Positions 14,992 through 23,082 of a stretch of DNA of 34,923 nucleotides are shown piece by piece (the first letter of the stretch is position 1; each line of letters starts with the position of its first letter). The stretch comes from CAYLHS01 sp964383535 (lineage in GTDB: Bacteria; Actinomycetota; Acidimicrobiia; Spongiisociales; UBA4744). Location: positions 1 through 34,923 of the forward strand of contig CAYLHS010000014.1 in assembly GCA_964383535.1 (NCBI GenBank), given 5' to 3'. The position numbers were made by a program, and so were the translations under genes. Under the pieces are notes generated by a model. That model had not been told where the DNA came from, did not search any database, and saw only the letters and a list, made by a program, of their open reading frames with translations.

Positions 14992-16910
14992 TGAAACACA
15001 CCATGACAGCGGAGGACCTGTGGGCTTTGCCTCGTGTAGGCCAGCCATCCGCCGGCGGAGGCAAGATCGTCATCCCGGTCACGAGATACGAGGGTGCGTC
15101 GTCGACGACGCTCACCGTTCTCACCGGGAACGAAGCGGTGGCGCTCACCCAGACGGATTCCAGGTCGCCCTCGGTCTCACCTGACGGTTCGAAGGTCGCA
15201 TTCATTCGCTCTTCCGAGCCCGAAGGGCCCGGACAACTCCACGTCATGCCACTCGACGGCGGCGAGGCCGAACGGGTCACGGACATGCCCTTGGGCGTCA
15301 TCGGACCCAAGTGGATGCCGGACGGCACCGGCGTGCTCTTCGTGTCGCCTCTCTACGAGGAGGCGCTCACCGTGGAGGAGACGAGGGCGTTCGAGCCTCC
15401 CACCGTACGGATCACGGAGCAACGCATGTTCCGGTACTGGGATCGGTGGCTCACCGACGGCAAGATCCCGCATCTGTTTCACCTCGATCTCGCGACGCGA
15501 GTACTCCGAGACCTGACTCCGGACGCGACGAACTGGTGGATGTGGAATCAGGAGGCCGACTCATACGACGTTGCTCCGGACGGCGAGGAGGTCGCGTTCT
15601 CCGCCTTCACCGTCGACACACCGGAAGATGAACGAAGATCGGTCATCTTCGTCGTGCCTATCGGCGGCGGGCCACTCCGCTGCATCACGCCCGACGGCAC
15701 GGGCCACGAGCGGCGCCCTCGTTACAGCCCGGACGGCGCATCCATCATCTATGGGATGCAGAGGGAGATCGATTTCTACGCGGACAACGTGCGTCTCGTC
15801 CGCTTCGACCGCGGCACCGGAACACACGAGGTGCTGACCGAGGACTGGGACAGGTCGGCGTCCGGCTGGGTGTTCGCCGATGATGGGACGCTGCTGTTCA
15901 CCGCCGAGGACGCGGCGAGGGTCAACGTCTATCGGCTCACGGACGGGACACCCGAAGTACTCGCCGTTGGAGGCATGTTCGGGGATCCGGTACCCGTCGA
16001 TGGAGGGTTCGTGGCCACCTACCAAGACCTGAGCCATCCGCCAGAGGTTGTTCGAGTAGATGGAGATCGGCGAACGGCGTTGACATCCGCGACGTCGGGA
16101 GTACTCGACGAGCTGGAACTCGGCGAGGTCGAGGAGTTCTCCTTCGAGGGCGCCGCCGGTGACCGCATCCAAGGATTCCTCGTGTACCCACCAGGGTTCG
16201 ATGCTTCACGTCGGTGGCCGCTCGTTCACAAGATCCACGGTGGGCCCCACGGTGTCTTCGGCGACGCATTCCACTTCCGCTGGAACGCTCACATGTTCGC
16301 CGCTCCAGGGTATGTCGTCGCCCTAGTCAACTTCCACGGTTCGACGTCGTGGGGTCAGGGGTTCGCTGAGTCGATTCAGGGTGCCTGGGGTGCGATGCCG
16401 ACCGAGGACATCCTCAGGGCCACCGACCATCTGCTTTCGCTCGGTTTCATCGACGAGGACCGTATGGCGATCGCGGGTGGCTCCTACGGCGGCTACTTGA
16501 CGGCCTGGCTCACCACGCAGACCGACCGGTTCGCGTGCGCCGTCGCCCACGCCGCCGTCACGAATCTGTCGGGCATGTACGCGTCGGACATGACCCGCGG
16601 TCGTCCACGGGCCTACGGAGCCAACTACTGGACGGATCCAGATCGGGTCGATCGCTGGAGCCCTGCCCGGCACGCAGCCGGCTACTCGACACCGACGCTG
16701 GTGATCGTCGGTGAGCGGGACTACCGGGTGCCACTCACGCAGGGTCTGGAGTTGTACGGGGTTCTCAAGGCGAAAGGCGTTGAGGCGCGTCTGGTGTACT
16801 ACCCGGACGAGAATCACTGGATCCTCAAGCGAGACAACTCGATCCGCTGGTACGACGAAGTCCACCAATGGCTCGCCCGCTACCTTCAACCACCGATCGA
16901 AGGTAGCTGA
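14991..16910 (+). CDS. S9 family prolyl oligopeptidase / acylaminoacyl peptidase
   Basis: The coupled ATG at 14991, with GAGAGGA upstream, gives 639 residues. Residues ~15-370 form a TolB/DPP4-like beta-propeller with repeated D/SPDG-type turns (VSPDGSKVAF, YSPDGASIIYG). The C-terminal alpha/beta hydrolase has the complete triad: S498 (GGSYGGY), D577 (GERDYRVP) and H609 (ENHWI). HKIHGGPHGVFG forms the oxyanion region. No signal peptide is present, so it is a cytoplasmic oligopeptidase, probably of the acylaminoacyl-peptidase group. It is the last gene of the ATP-grasp/malQ operon and is followed by a strong terminator. If the ATP-grasp protein makes a peptide-like product, this peptidase could act on it; that link is inference. 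Confidence 0.93.
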   Translation: MKHTMTAEDLWALPRVGQPSAGGGKIVIPVTRYEGASSTTLTVLTGNEAVALTQTDSRSPSVSPDGSKVAFIRSSEPEGPGQLHVMPLDGGEAERVTDMPLGVIGPKWMPDGTGVLFVSPLYEEALTVEETRAFEPPTVRITEQRMFRYWDRWLTDGKIPHLFHLDLATRVLRDLTPDATNWWMWNQEADSYDVAPDGEEVAFSAFTVDTPEDERRSVIFVVPIGGGPLRCITPDGTGHERRPRYSPDGASIIYGMQREIDFYADNVRLVRFDRGTGTHEVLTEDWDRSASGWVFADDGTLLFTAEDAARVNVYRLTDGTPEVLAVGGMFGDPVPVDGGFVATYQDLSHPPEVVRVDGDRRTALTSATSGVLDELELGEVEEFSFEGAAGDRIQGFLVYPPGFDASRRWPLVHKIHGGPHGVFGDAFHFRWNAHMFAAPGYVVALVNFHGSTSWGQGFAESIQGAWGAMPTEDILRATDHLLSLGFIDEDRMAIAGGSYGGYLTAWLTTQTDRFACAVAHAAVTNLSGMYASDMTRGRPRAYGANYWTDPDRVDRWSPARHAAGYSTPTLVIVGERDYRVPLTQGLELYGVLKAKGVEARLVYYPDENHWILKRDNSIRWYDEVHQWLARYLQPPIEGS

Positions 16911-16950
16911 GGGATTCGGGGATACGAGGAGAACTGCCTGGTGAGGAGCT

Positions 16951-16986
16951 TCTTACGCGCGGTGTGCGCGTAAGACGATTTTGTAG
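16951..16986 (+). terminator. rho-independent terminator after the S9 peptidase
   Basis: TCTTACGCGC (16951-16960) pairs perfectly with GCGCGTAAGA (16966-16975) around a five-base loop. It is followed by CGATTTTGT, a short T-run on the plus strand. It lies 40 bases after the peptidase stop. Confidence 0.8.
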
Positions 16987-17036
16987 TTCGCCTCAACCGT
17001 CAGTCGAGGATGAGGCCGATCCCCTACGCTGGAGGC

Positions 17037-17645
17037 ATGCGAATCGTCATCTTCGCCGGCGGAGACGAACCGACCGACATCGGCGAGCTGCCTGACGACC
17101 CGTTCGTCATCGCCGCCGACTCTGGCCTCGACGTTGCGAAGCGTCGCGATATCGCCGTGGACCTCTTGATCGGCGACTTCGACTCGGTATCCGAGGAAGC
17201 AGCGAGCGAGGCGCGGCAAGCGGTCCGCTTCCCAGTCGACAAGGACGAGACAGACCTGGAGCTGGCAGTCCGTCGCGCCCGATCGATGGGGGCGACATCG
17301 CTGCTCGTCATCGGCGGTGCGGGGGGCCGCATGGATCACTTCCTCGCCAACGCATCGCTTCTCGCCTCGTTGGACGGATGTGACGTCGAGTGGCGAACCG
17401 GATCGGGAATCGTGTTCAGGGTGAATGGCTCGCTGCGCCTCGAGGGCGTCGCGGGCGAGACCATCAGCCTGCTGGCGTTCGGCGGAGCCGCGCGCGGAGT
17501 CCGCACCACGGGGCTTCGTTGGCGACTCGACGGCGAGGATCTCCTCCCGGGCGGTACGCGAGGCGTCTCCAACGCATTTGCCCGCGAGTCCGCACTCATC
17601 TCGCTCGACGAAGGCAACCTGATGGCGGTGCTGCCCGAACGATGA
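17037..17645 (+). CDS. thiamine pyrophosphokinase
   Basis: This 202-residue protein matches thiamine diphosphokinase, which converts thiamine to thiamine diphosphate with ATP. The N-terminal catalytic domain has IVIFAGGD at the start, AADSGLD (27-32), the acidic metal site GDFDS (46-50), the DKDETDLELA stretch (68-77) and GGAGGRMDHFLAN (93-105). The C-terminal ~80 residues form the beta-rich substrate domain. GGAGG lies only one base before the ATG, too close for normal ribosome binding. A TACGCT box ends six bases before the ATG, so a leaderless start is more likely and explains the odd spacing. A longer start at 17010 would add nine residues absent from the family. Confidence 0.9.
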   Translation: MRIVIFAGGDEPTDIGELPDDPFVIAADSGLDVAKRRDIAVDLLIGDFDSVSEEAASEARQAVRFPVDKDETDLELAVRRARSMGATSLLVIGGAGGRMDHFLANASLLASLDGCDVEWRTGSGIVFRVNGSLRLEGVAGETISLLAFGGAARGVRTTGLRWRLDGEDLLPGGTRGVSNAFARESALISLDEGNLMAVLPER

Positions 17646-17657
17646 GTCGGGAATCAC

Positions 17658-17685
17658 TTGAGAAGCCGGACCGAGGTGATAGGTT
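17658..17685 (+). promoter_or_regulatory. putative promoter of the small membrane-protein pair
   Basis: TTGAGA (17658-17663) and TAGGTT (17680-17685) are separated by 16 bases. The expected start, near 17692, is just before the GGAGAGGAGGG ribosome-binding site. Confidence 0.4.
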
Positions 17686-17709
17686 GACCGTACGGAGAGG
17701 AGGGCTGGT

Positions 17710-18273
17710 TTGGTACGCCACTGGAAACCACTGCTGTTCGCGTCGGCGTTCCTTGCGCTGATGTGGATTCCGGCAGTCGCATTCGCCTCGGTCACGGGAG
17801 GCTGTACGGGATCCGTTGTGATCGACGGAACCACCTATGGGCCCGCCAACGATACGCCCTCGAACCCGATCGTGGTTCCGATCGACAAGAGCGGCGTCTC
17901 GGCAGCGTGGGAAGGATCGGTACCGTTTGCCAACACGAACCACCACGGGAATCTCGGCATCGTTGTGGGGCCCTGGAACATCGAGATCGCCAACTGGAGT
18001 GGTGCCAACCAGGCGGATACCAGGTCGGCCAACGGCGACTACAGCGTCGACGACTTCAAGGCGGAATTCCCGGTGGCCGAGTCGCTCATCCCTCGCGGGC
18101 TGTATGAGCTCTCAGGAACGCACGAGGCGGACGGCGGCAGCTGCACGGCGCATGTGATGGTGAAGATCGAAGGGAGCCCCCTGTCGAATCCGATCGGCAT
18201 CGCCACCGTGGCCGGAACGGTCGTGACCGGCCTGACCCTGCTTGGGTCGGCCTTCAGAAGGAGGACCTCGTGA
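17710..18273 (+). CDS. exported, C-terminally anchored hypothetical protein
   Basis: The TTG at 17710 follows GGAGAGGAGGG at ideal spacing and gives 187 residues. Residues 1-27 are a signal peptide ending in VAFA. The middle domain (~28-155) is small and beta-rich, has two Cys in the mature part (near 32 and 144) that could form a disulfide, and includes GNLGIVVGPWNIEIANWSG. Residues ~160-180 are a second hydrophobic segment followed by RRRTS, so the protein is likely anchored with its domain outside. I do not recognise the family. The stop overlaps the GTG of the 59-residue gene (GTGA), so the two membrane proteins are made together. Confidence 0.78.
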   Translation: MVRHWKPLLFASAFLALMWIPAVAFASVTGGCTGSVVIDGTTYGPANDTPSNPIVVPIDKSGVSAAWEGSVPFANTNHHGNLGIVVGPWNIEIANWSGANQADTRSANGDYSVDDFKAEFPVAESLIPRGLYELSGTHEADGGSCTAHVMVKIEGSPLSNPIGIATVAGTVVTGLTLLGSAFRRRTS

Positions 18274-18449
18274 AGGGCAGGCCAGTGCTCGGAATCATCT
18301 CAGGACTGCTGTTCGGGTTCTTCCTCGCTCTGCTGTTGCAGCAGCTGGCCATCGCTCCGCTGACGACCGTCACCTTGATCGGACTTCCCGTCGCGGGAGT
18401 GGTGCTGGGCATCGTTCTGTCGGCGTGGGCTCCGCTCGGTCGGCGCTAG
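18270..18449 (+). CDS. 59-residue two-helix membrane protein
   Basis: This short gene begins at a GTG with a perfect AAGGAGG five bases upstream and overlaps the preceding gene by four bases. Its 59 residues form two hydrophobic helices (about 6-28 and 31-52) separated by APLTT, with Lys/Arg at the N-terminus (VKGRP) and Arg-Arg at the C-terminus. Both termini are therefore probably cytoplasmic. No homologue comes to mind. Coupling suggests it partners with, or regulates, the anchored exported protein before it. Its TAG shares the palindrome CTAG (18446-18449) with the last recognisable stop of the MaoC pseudogene on the other strand. Confidence 0.7.
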   Translation: MKGRPVLGIISGLLFGFFLALLLQQLAIAPLTTVTLIGLPVAGVVLGIVLSAWAPLGRR

Positions 18450-18975
18450 GCCACCGACGCGTTGGTGAGCACCGTCGCACCGTCGCGCGCAGGACAACCC
18501 GATCGTCGAGTCGCCACATGGCCCTTGTGATTGTCTGACCAGGAAGGACGGGCTTCGAGAACCGCCCGCGGAACCTCGATACCTGTGACACGTCGACGCC
18601 GTCGACCTCCATCACGATGAGCGCTCCGCTCCCCTTGTCCCAGATGTCCGCGATCCGGCCGCTCTGGGAGACGATCGCCGGCTAAGGCAGTGGGCGGTGA
18701 ACGACGACCTCCTGGTCTCCGTGGACGAGCGACACCGGGTTGAACGAGATGCCGTCAACCTGTCCAATGGCCGACATCGTGGACATCGCGGGGATGGTTG
18801 CGAACGATGGGAGCACCTTCAGGTTCCTCTCGTACACATAGGCGAGTTCATTCGCGTCGGTCGCGGGTGCGCCCGCGCCGACGCCGAGCTGATAGAAGAT
18901 GACCCGGTCCGCATCCCGGGTCACCGTCGTTGTCGGGAACACCGCACCGAGCGCCCGCTCGGGTTCAACCGGCAT
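18446..18975 (-). pseudogene. decayed MaoC-like enoyl-CoA hydratase 2
   Basis: An ATG overlapping the dehydrogenase stop opens a frame with the N-terminal hot-dog domain of MFE-2-type hydratases: VIFYQLGVGAGAP, ELAYVYERNLKVLPSFA and VHGDQEVVVHRPLP. It meets an in-frame TAG at 18684-18682. Reading on in the same frame restores family sequence (IADIWDKGSGALIVMEV). It then jumps to the family's C-terminal end (RFRGRFSKPVLPGQTIT...MWRLDDRVVLRA), missing most of the second hot-dog domain with its catalytic Asp/His. A final frameshift within repeated CGACGGTG units separates the last residues (DGATVLTNASVA then TAG). Three independent lesions make a pseudogene clear. A 97-residue N-terminal fragment could still be translated. 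Confidence 0.85.
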
Positions 18976-19876
18976 TCCGCATGTCGTTGGCCAGTAAGCC
19001 GATTTCCTCGGAGAGGCTTCCCAAGATCTCGAAGTGGTCCGTGTCGCGAATCTCGTCCAGATGCGCGGCGACTTCCTCGACGGTGGGGGCCACGCCGATG
19101 CCGGCGAACCATCCGTGAGTGGCGCCGACGAAGAACCTCGCGTAGCGTCCTCCTCCTGCCGAGAAGATCTCGTGCGTGAACGTGCACGTCTCGGACGCGA
19201 GGTAGACGACAATCGACGCGACCTGTTCCGGATCCATGCTGTCGGCCAACTCGCCGAGGACCTCTCCCGTCATGCGGGTCCTGGCGAGCGGAGCGATCAC
19301 ATTGGACTTGATGCCGTACTTGGCGCCTTCGATGGCCAGGACATTCGAGAGGCCCACGATCCCCATCTTGGCCGACGCGTAGTTCGTCTGTCCGAAGTTG
19401 CCGAGGATGCCCGAGTTGGACGACGTGAAGACGAGCCGACCGTACCCATGTTCCTTCATGACCCTGAACGCAGGCTGCGTCACATAGAAGGCGCCCTTCA
19501 GGTGAACGTCGAGCACGGCGTCGAGATTCGCCCATTCGAGCTTGGCGAAGCTCTTGTCTCGCAGGATCCCTGCGTTGTTGATGAGAACGTCGACCGTCCC
19601 GAAGTGATCAAGAGCGGTCTGTACGATTCCGGCACCGCCTTCAGGAGTGCTGACGGAGTCGTAGCTGGCGACCGCCTCTCCACCGGCTGCCCTGATTTCG
19701 TCGACGACGCCGTCTGCAGCGCTCTTCGCTCCGCCGACACCGTCGACGGCACCGCCGAGATCGTTGACTACGACCTTCGCGCCTCGGCGGGCGAGTTCCA
19801 GCGCATAGGATCTCCCCAGCCCTCCCCCTGCTCCGGTGACGATTGCGACTCTCTGGTCAAACGTGATGTCCGACAT
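18965..19876 (-). CDS. MFE-2-like 3-hydroxyacyl-CoA dehydrogenase (SDR)
   Basis: The ATG at 19876 has AGGAGGAAACT upstream and gives 303 residues. The SDR core has TGAGGGLG (14-21), VVVNDLGG, NNAG and the YASAK active site after SSNSG, the pattern of the dehydrogenase part of peroxisomal multifunctional enzyme type 2 and its actinobacterial relatives. The ~70-residue C-terminal extension (IFSAGGGRYARFFVG onward) is also typical of that group. It oxidises (3R)-hydroxyacyl-CoA or related CoA esters in the cytoplasm. The expected partner, a MaoC hydratase, follows directly but is broken, so this dehydrogenase probably works with a hydratase encoded elsewhere. GH13 lies 45 bases upstream. Confidence 0.9.
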   Translation of the reverse strand: MSDITFDQRVAIVTGAGGGLGRSYALELARRGAKVVVNDLGGAVDGVGGAKSAADGVVDEIRAAGGEAVASYDSVSTPEGGAGIVQTALDHFGTVDVLINNAGILRDKSFAKLEWANLDAVLDVHLKGAFYVTQPAFRVMKEHGYGRLVFTSSNSGILGNFGQTNYASAKMGIVGLSNVLAIEGAKYGIKSNVIAPLARTRMTGEVLGELADSMDPEQVASIVVYLASETCTFTHEIFSAGGGRYARFFVGATHGWFAGIGVAPTVEEVAAHLDEIRDTDHFEILGSLSEEIGLLANDMRNAG

Positions 19877-19921
19877 AGTTTCCTCCTGTTCGCGATAACG
19901 CTACGTGACCGAGGCCATACG

Positions 19922-21535
19922 TCAAAGCCGAGCGATGATCCCTTCGGCGGGCCGGATATCGGGGTGCGAGACCTGCCCTTCTCTGTCGAGCATCGTGGAC
20001 AGCAGCACGGTGCCCGCCATGTCGATGTGTCGTGCTCTGGTACCGAAGTTGATCACGACGACGACCCGATCAGTGTTGTCGCTGCGTTCGAACGCGAGGC
20101 AGTCGTCGGGTGCATCCAACGAGCGGTACTCCCCCACCACCAGGGCCGGTGTGACCCTCCGCAAGGCCAGCATGCGCCGGTAGAAGGCGAGGGTGGAGGT
20201 GCCGCCCTGGGCTGCGACGTTGCGCGTCTCCCAGCCGTCGGCGACGGGCAGCCACGGCAGGGTGGAGCTGAATCCTGCGTGCGGGCTCGTGTCCCACTCC
20301 ATGGGAGTCCTGCATCCGTCTCTGCCCATGCCGGGCATCTGCCGCCCCCATGGATCCTGTTGATGCTCCGGCGCGATATCTGCCTGCTCGATGCCGAGCT
20401 CGTCTCCGTAGTAGAGGGTCGGTGTCCCCCGGAGGGTGAGGAGCAGCATGCCGGCTGCGCGTGTCATGTTTCGTCCGTACCTGGTGGCGAGCCGGGTCTC
20501 GTCGTGGTTGCCGAGCACGTAGTTGGGCCAGGCGCCGGCAGGGGCGGCGGCCTCGCATGCATCGATGAGGGTGCGAAACACGCGGGCGTTCCACGGCGAG
20601 TGGAGGAGCGAGAAGTTGAACGGCATGGTCAGCTCGTCGAGATGCGCACCGTAGTAGGACGCCCAACGCTCCCAGTTCGGTTCGTAGATCTCGCCGATCG
20701 AGAATCGGGCCGGGTCGTACTCGTCGAGGACCGCCCGGATGCGTCGGAACGCTGCGTGGACATCCGGGTGTTCCCGGCTCCGTGGAGGTTCATCAGTAGG
20801 AGGTTCTGGGTCGTCGCGGAGATCCGGATCCTTCATGATGAACGCGACGACATCCATGCGGAAACCGTCCACACCCCTGTCCAGCCAGAACCGGAGCGTG
20901 TCGAGCATCGCCGCCTCGACCGCCGGGGTGCGCCAGTTGAGGTCCGGCTGGGAGGCAAGGAACGAATGGAGGTAGTACTGGCCTGTGTGTTCGTCCCACT
21001 GCCATGCGCCGCCGCCGAATTGACTTTTCCAGTTGTTCGGCGGGGATCCGTCGGGTTTCGGGTCGGCCCAGACATACCAGTCCCGCCTTGGGCTGTTTCG
21101 CGACGAGCGTGACTCGACGAACCAGGGATGCCGGTCGGATGTGTGGTTGGGGACCCAGTCGATGATCAGTCCCATGTCGCGATCGTGCAGATCCGAGAGG
21201 AGGTGGTCGAAGTCGTCGAGCGAACCGAACAGCGGGTCGACATCGCAGTAGTCGGAGACGTCGTACCCGAAGTCGGCCATCGGCGACGGGTAGAACGGAG
21301 ACAGCCAGACGGTATCGACGCCGAGGCTCGTCAGGTAGTCGAGACGGTGCCTGATCCCCTCGAGGTCACCAACCCCGTCGCCGTTCGAGTCCTGGAACGA
21401 GCGAGGGTAGATCTGATAGACAACTCCGACTGAGAGTGCCACCCTTCCCGACTCGGAGAGACCGAGTTGCTCTGCGTAGTGCCGTCCTTCGACGCTGTTC
21501 CACCAGACGGCCGGCTTCCCTGCTGGTCCCACCAT
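19922..21535 (-). CDS. GH13 alpha-glucosidase / oligo-1,6-glucosidase-like
   Basis: The 537-residue enzyme hydrolyses alpha-glucosidic bonds in small glucans in the cytoplasm. GH13 motifs are VVYQIYPRSFQDSNGDG (38-54), IIDWVPNHTS (region I), GFRMDVV with the nucleophile Asp (region II), SIGEIYEP with the acid/base Glu (region III) and GNHDETR (region IV). The late DELGIEQ and RTPMEWD are typical of the GH13 alpha-glucosidase group. The start is uncertain. ATG 21535 gives an N-terminus with WWNSV followed by about 21 extra residues before the GVVYQ strand, where relatives pass directly from WW to VYQ. A GTG near 21445 would remove this but has a poorly spaced AAGG. A REP-like hairpin lies upstream. 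Confidence 0.9.
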   Translation of the reverse strand: MVGPAGKPAVWWNSVEGRHYAEQLGLSESGRVALSVGVVYQIYPRSFQDSNGDGVGDLEGIRHRLDYLTSLGVDTVWLSPFYPSPMADFGYDVSDYCDVDPLFGSLDDFDHLLSDLHDRDMGLIIDWVPNHTSDRHPWFVESRSSRNSPRRDWYVWADPKPDGSPPNNWKSQFGGGAWQWDEHTGQYYLHSFLASQPDLNWRTPAVEAAMLDTLRFWLDRGVDGFRMDVVAFIMKDPDLRDDPEPPTDEPPRSREHPDVHAAFRRIRAVLDEYDPARFSIGEIYEPNWERWASYYGAHLDELTMPFNFSLLHSPWNARVFRTLIDACEAAAPAGAWPNYVLGNHDETRLATRYGRNMTRAAGMLLLTLRGTPTLYYGDELGIEQADIAPEHQQDPWGRQMPGMGRDGCRTPMEWDTSPHAGFSSTLPWLPVADGWETRNVAAQGGTSTLAFYRRMLALRRVTPALVVGEYRSLDAPDDCLAFERSDNTDRVVVVINFGTRARHIDMAGTVLLSTMLDREGQVSHPDIRPAEGIIARL

Positions 21536-21649
21536 GTCGGAATACTGCCGCACGGTTGCACTTCCCGCCAGTCCGATCCGGGAGCACCCGACCGGGTCGA
21601 TGGTCGAGCTGACGGTTGGAGGCGGTGCCCGGCGAAGGCCGCCTTGTTT

Positions 21650-21684
21650 CCTCCCCCAGCGAGCGAAGCAAGCGTTGGGGGAGG
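21650..21684. repeat. REP-like inverted repeat
   Basis: CCTCCCCCAGCG (21650-21661) pairs with CGTTGGGGGAGG (21673-21684) with one G-T wobble and an 11-base loop. A smaller hairpin CGACC-GTA-GGTCG follows at 21691-21703. This C-rich/G-rich palindrome style resembles dispersed intergenic repeats of high-GC genomes. No second copy is present in this window. Confidence 0.55.
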
Positions 21685-21813
21685 TGGACTCGACCGTAGG
21701 TCGAGGACGGAGGGGGCGGTTCCCACCAAGACCAGCGATCGCGCGCATGATTGTATGTCGTGAAGTGTTGTTATCGGTCGTTTTCTGTCACAGGCAGGTG
21801 GTACGTTGACGGC

Positions 21814-22872
21814 ATGAACACGACAGACCGGATCGAAACGAGACTGGTCGACATCGAGACAACGATCGGTCAACTCCGTGCAGTCCAGGTCGATCTGCTC
21901 GCCGAAATCGACAGGCGGCAGACCCCACTCGCGGACGGATGTCGAACACTCGCCGAGTGGGTCTGCTCCCGGCTGGACGTCGCACCCGAAACAGGACGGC
22001 TGCTGTCCCGGATGGTCCACTGCGGGGCTGCTGTCGTCACGGGTGAGCTGGCCGACGGGACTCTGTCGTTCGACAGGGCCTGTGAACTGATCCGCCTCTC
22101 GGACCCTACGGCAGTTGAGATCGACGGGTCTCGACGGTTCGATATCGCCGGATTGAGACGGTTCATTGCTCGTGACCAGGGACTGACGCCGGTGCCCGAA
22201 CGTGACGCCTTCGACAGTCGCCATCTTGTGATGCAGCCCAACCTGGACCTTTCGTCCTGGCGACTGTGGGGTCAACTCCCCGGCCACGCAGGGGCGATCG
22301 TCGATCAGGTGCTGGCCGGACGTGCGGACAGCTTCCCTCCCCCACCTCAAGGGGTCCACTACAGCCATGGCCAGCGCAGAGCGGACGCGCTCGTCGCCGT
22401 CTGTGGCGACCATGCGCGTGGTGACGGGCCATCAACGGTCGTGTCGGTGTTCGTAGATGCCAGCGGCGATCCGGGGACGGGACTCAGGGCCGAGATCGCT
22501 GGAGGCCCACGTGTCGGACCGGTCACACTCGAACAGCTCCTCTGCGACAGTTCGATCGAAGTCACCGCCGTCACCAACGATGGCCAGCCACTCGGAATCG
22601 GACGGCGATCCGCAGCCATCCCACCAAGGTTGAGACGCTATGTCCTATGGAGAGACGGCGGCTGCACCATCGACGGCTGCACGTCCCGCTACCGGCTCCA
22701 ACCCCACCACATCACCCCCTTCTCCCAGGGCGGTGTCACAGAAGCCGACAACCTCGCAACCGTCTGCTGGTTTCATCACCATGTCGTCATCCACACCATG
22801 GGCTATCACCTGAACCCGAACTCGCCACCCCACCGCAGACGCTTCCTCACAAGAGCGGGACCGGGCCCATAG
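21814..22872 (+). CDS. DUF222/13E12-repeat family HNH endonuclease
   Basis: The 352-residue protein has the layout of the 13E12 repeat family common in actinobacteria. A helical DUF222 region fills roughly 1-230, including LAEWVCSRLDVAPETGRLLSRM near 45-66. A C-terminal HNH nuclease domain follows with RRYVLWRDGGCTIDGC, HHITPFSQGG and NLATVCWFHHH (about 275-335). The Cys pair and His-His-Ile match the zinc- and metal-binding parts of the fold, so it should cut DNA, though no biological role is established for this family. Members are often multicopy and variable between strains. A TACGTT box ends six bases before the ATG, suggesting a leaderless transcript; a longer frame from 21751 is unlikely. 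Confidence 0.88.
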   Translation: MNTTDRIETRLVDIETTIGQLRAVQVDLLAEIDRRQTPLADGCRTLAEWVCSRLDVAPETGRLLSRMVHCGAAVVTGELADGTLSFDRACELIRLSDPTAVEIDGSRRFDIAGLRRFIARDQGLTPVPERDAFDSRHLVMQPNLDLSSWRLWGQLPGHAGAIVDQVLAGRADSFPPPPQGVHYSHGQRRADALVAVCGDHARGDGPSTVVSVFVDASGDPGTGLRAEIAGGPRVGPVTLEQLLCDSSIEVTAVTNDGQPLGIGRRSAAIPPRLRRYVLWRDGGCTIDGCTSRYRLQPHHITPFSQGGVTEADNLATVCWFHHHVVIHTMGYHLNPNSPPHRRRFLTRAGPGP

Positions 22873-23033
22873 CGGCGAGCCCCTTGACCGATCGAACCAC
22901 CGAAACCAAGAGACTCCGATCAGATCGACAGCTGGCGCTCGGCCGGCTCCTGATCGCGCCCACTCCCCACCCACAGGCAGTATCGCGTGACATCACCGCT
23001 CCATGAGGTGTAGTGATGGTCCATCCGTCTAGG

Positions 23034-23064
23034 TTGACGTCTTGATGAGTCCTGCGCGTACAAC
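23034..23064 (+). promoter_or_regulatory. possible promoter of the sigma/anti-sigma operon
   Basis: TTGACG (23034-23039) and TACAAC (23059-23064) are 19 bases apart, longer than ideal. The rest of the 210 bases between the HNH gene and the sigma factor shows no other feature I can name. Confidence 0.25.
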
Positions 23065-23082
23065 CGTGTTGGTTGGTGTGGC

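Noticed and set aside
13513..15048. Minus-strand open frame of about 511 codons
   Set aside because: It lies opposite malQ, which has all catalytic residues, and shows no recognisable protein pattern.
16083..16088. TTGACA within the S9 peptidase gene
   Set aside because: It is a perfect -35 hexamer but has no -10 at proper distance and lies inside the beta-propeller coding sequence.
19034..21112. Plus-strand open frame of nearly 700 codons
   Set aside because: It is antisense to the SDR and the GH13 gene, whose motifs are complete. It has no family motif and is rich in Arg, Asp and Gly, as expected of a GC-rich shadow frame.
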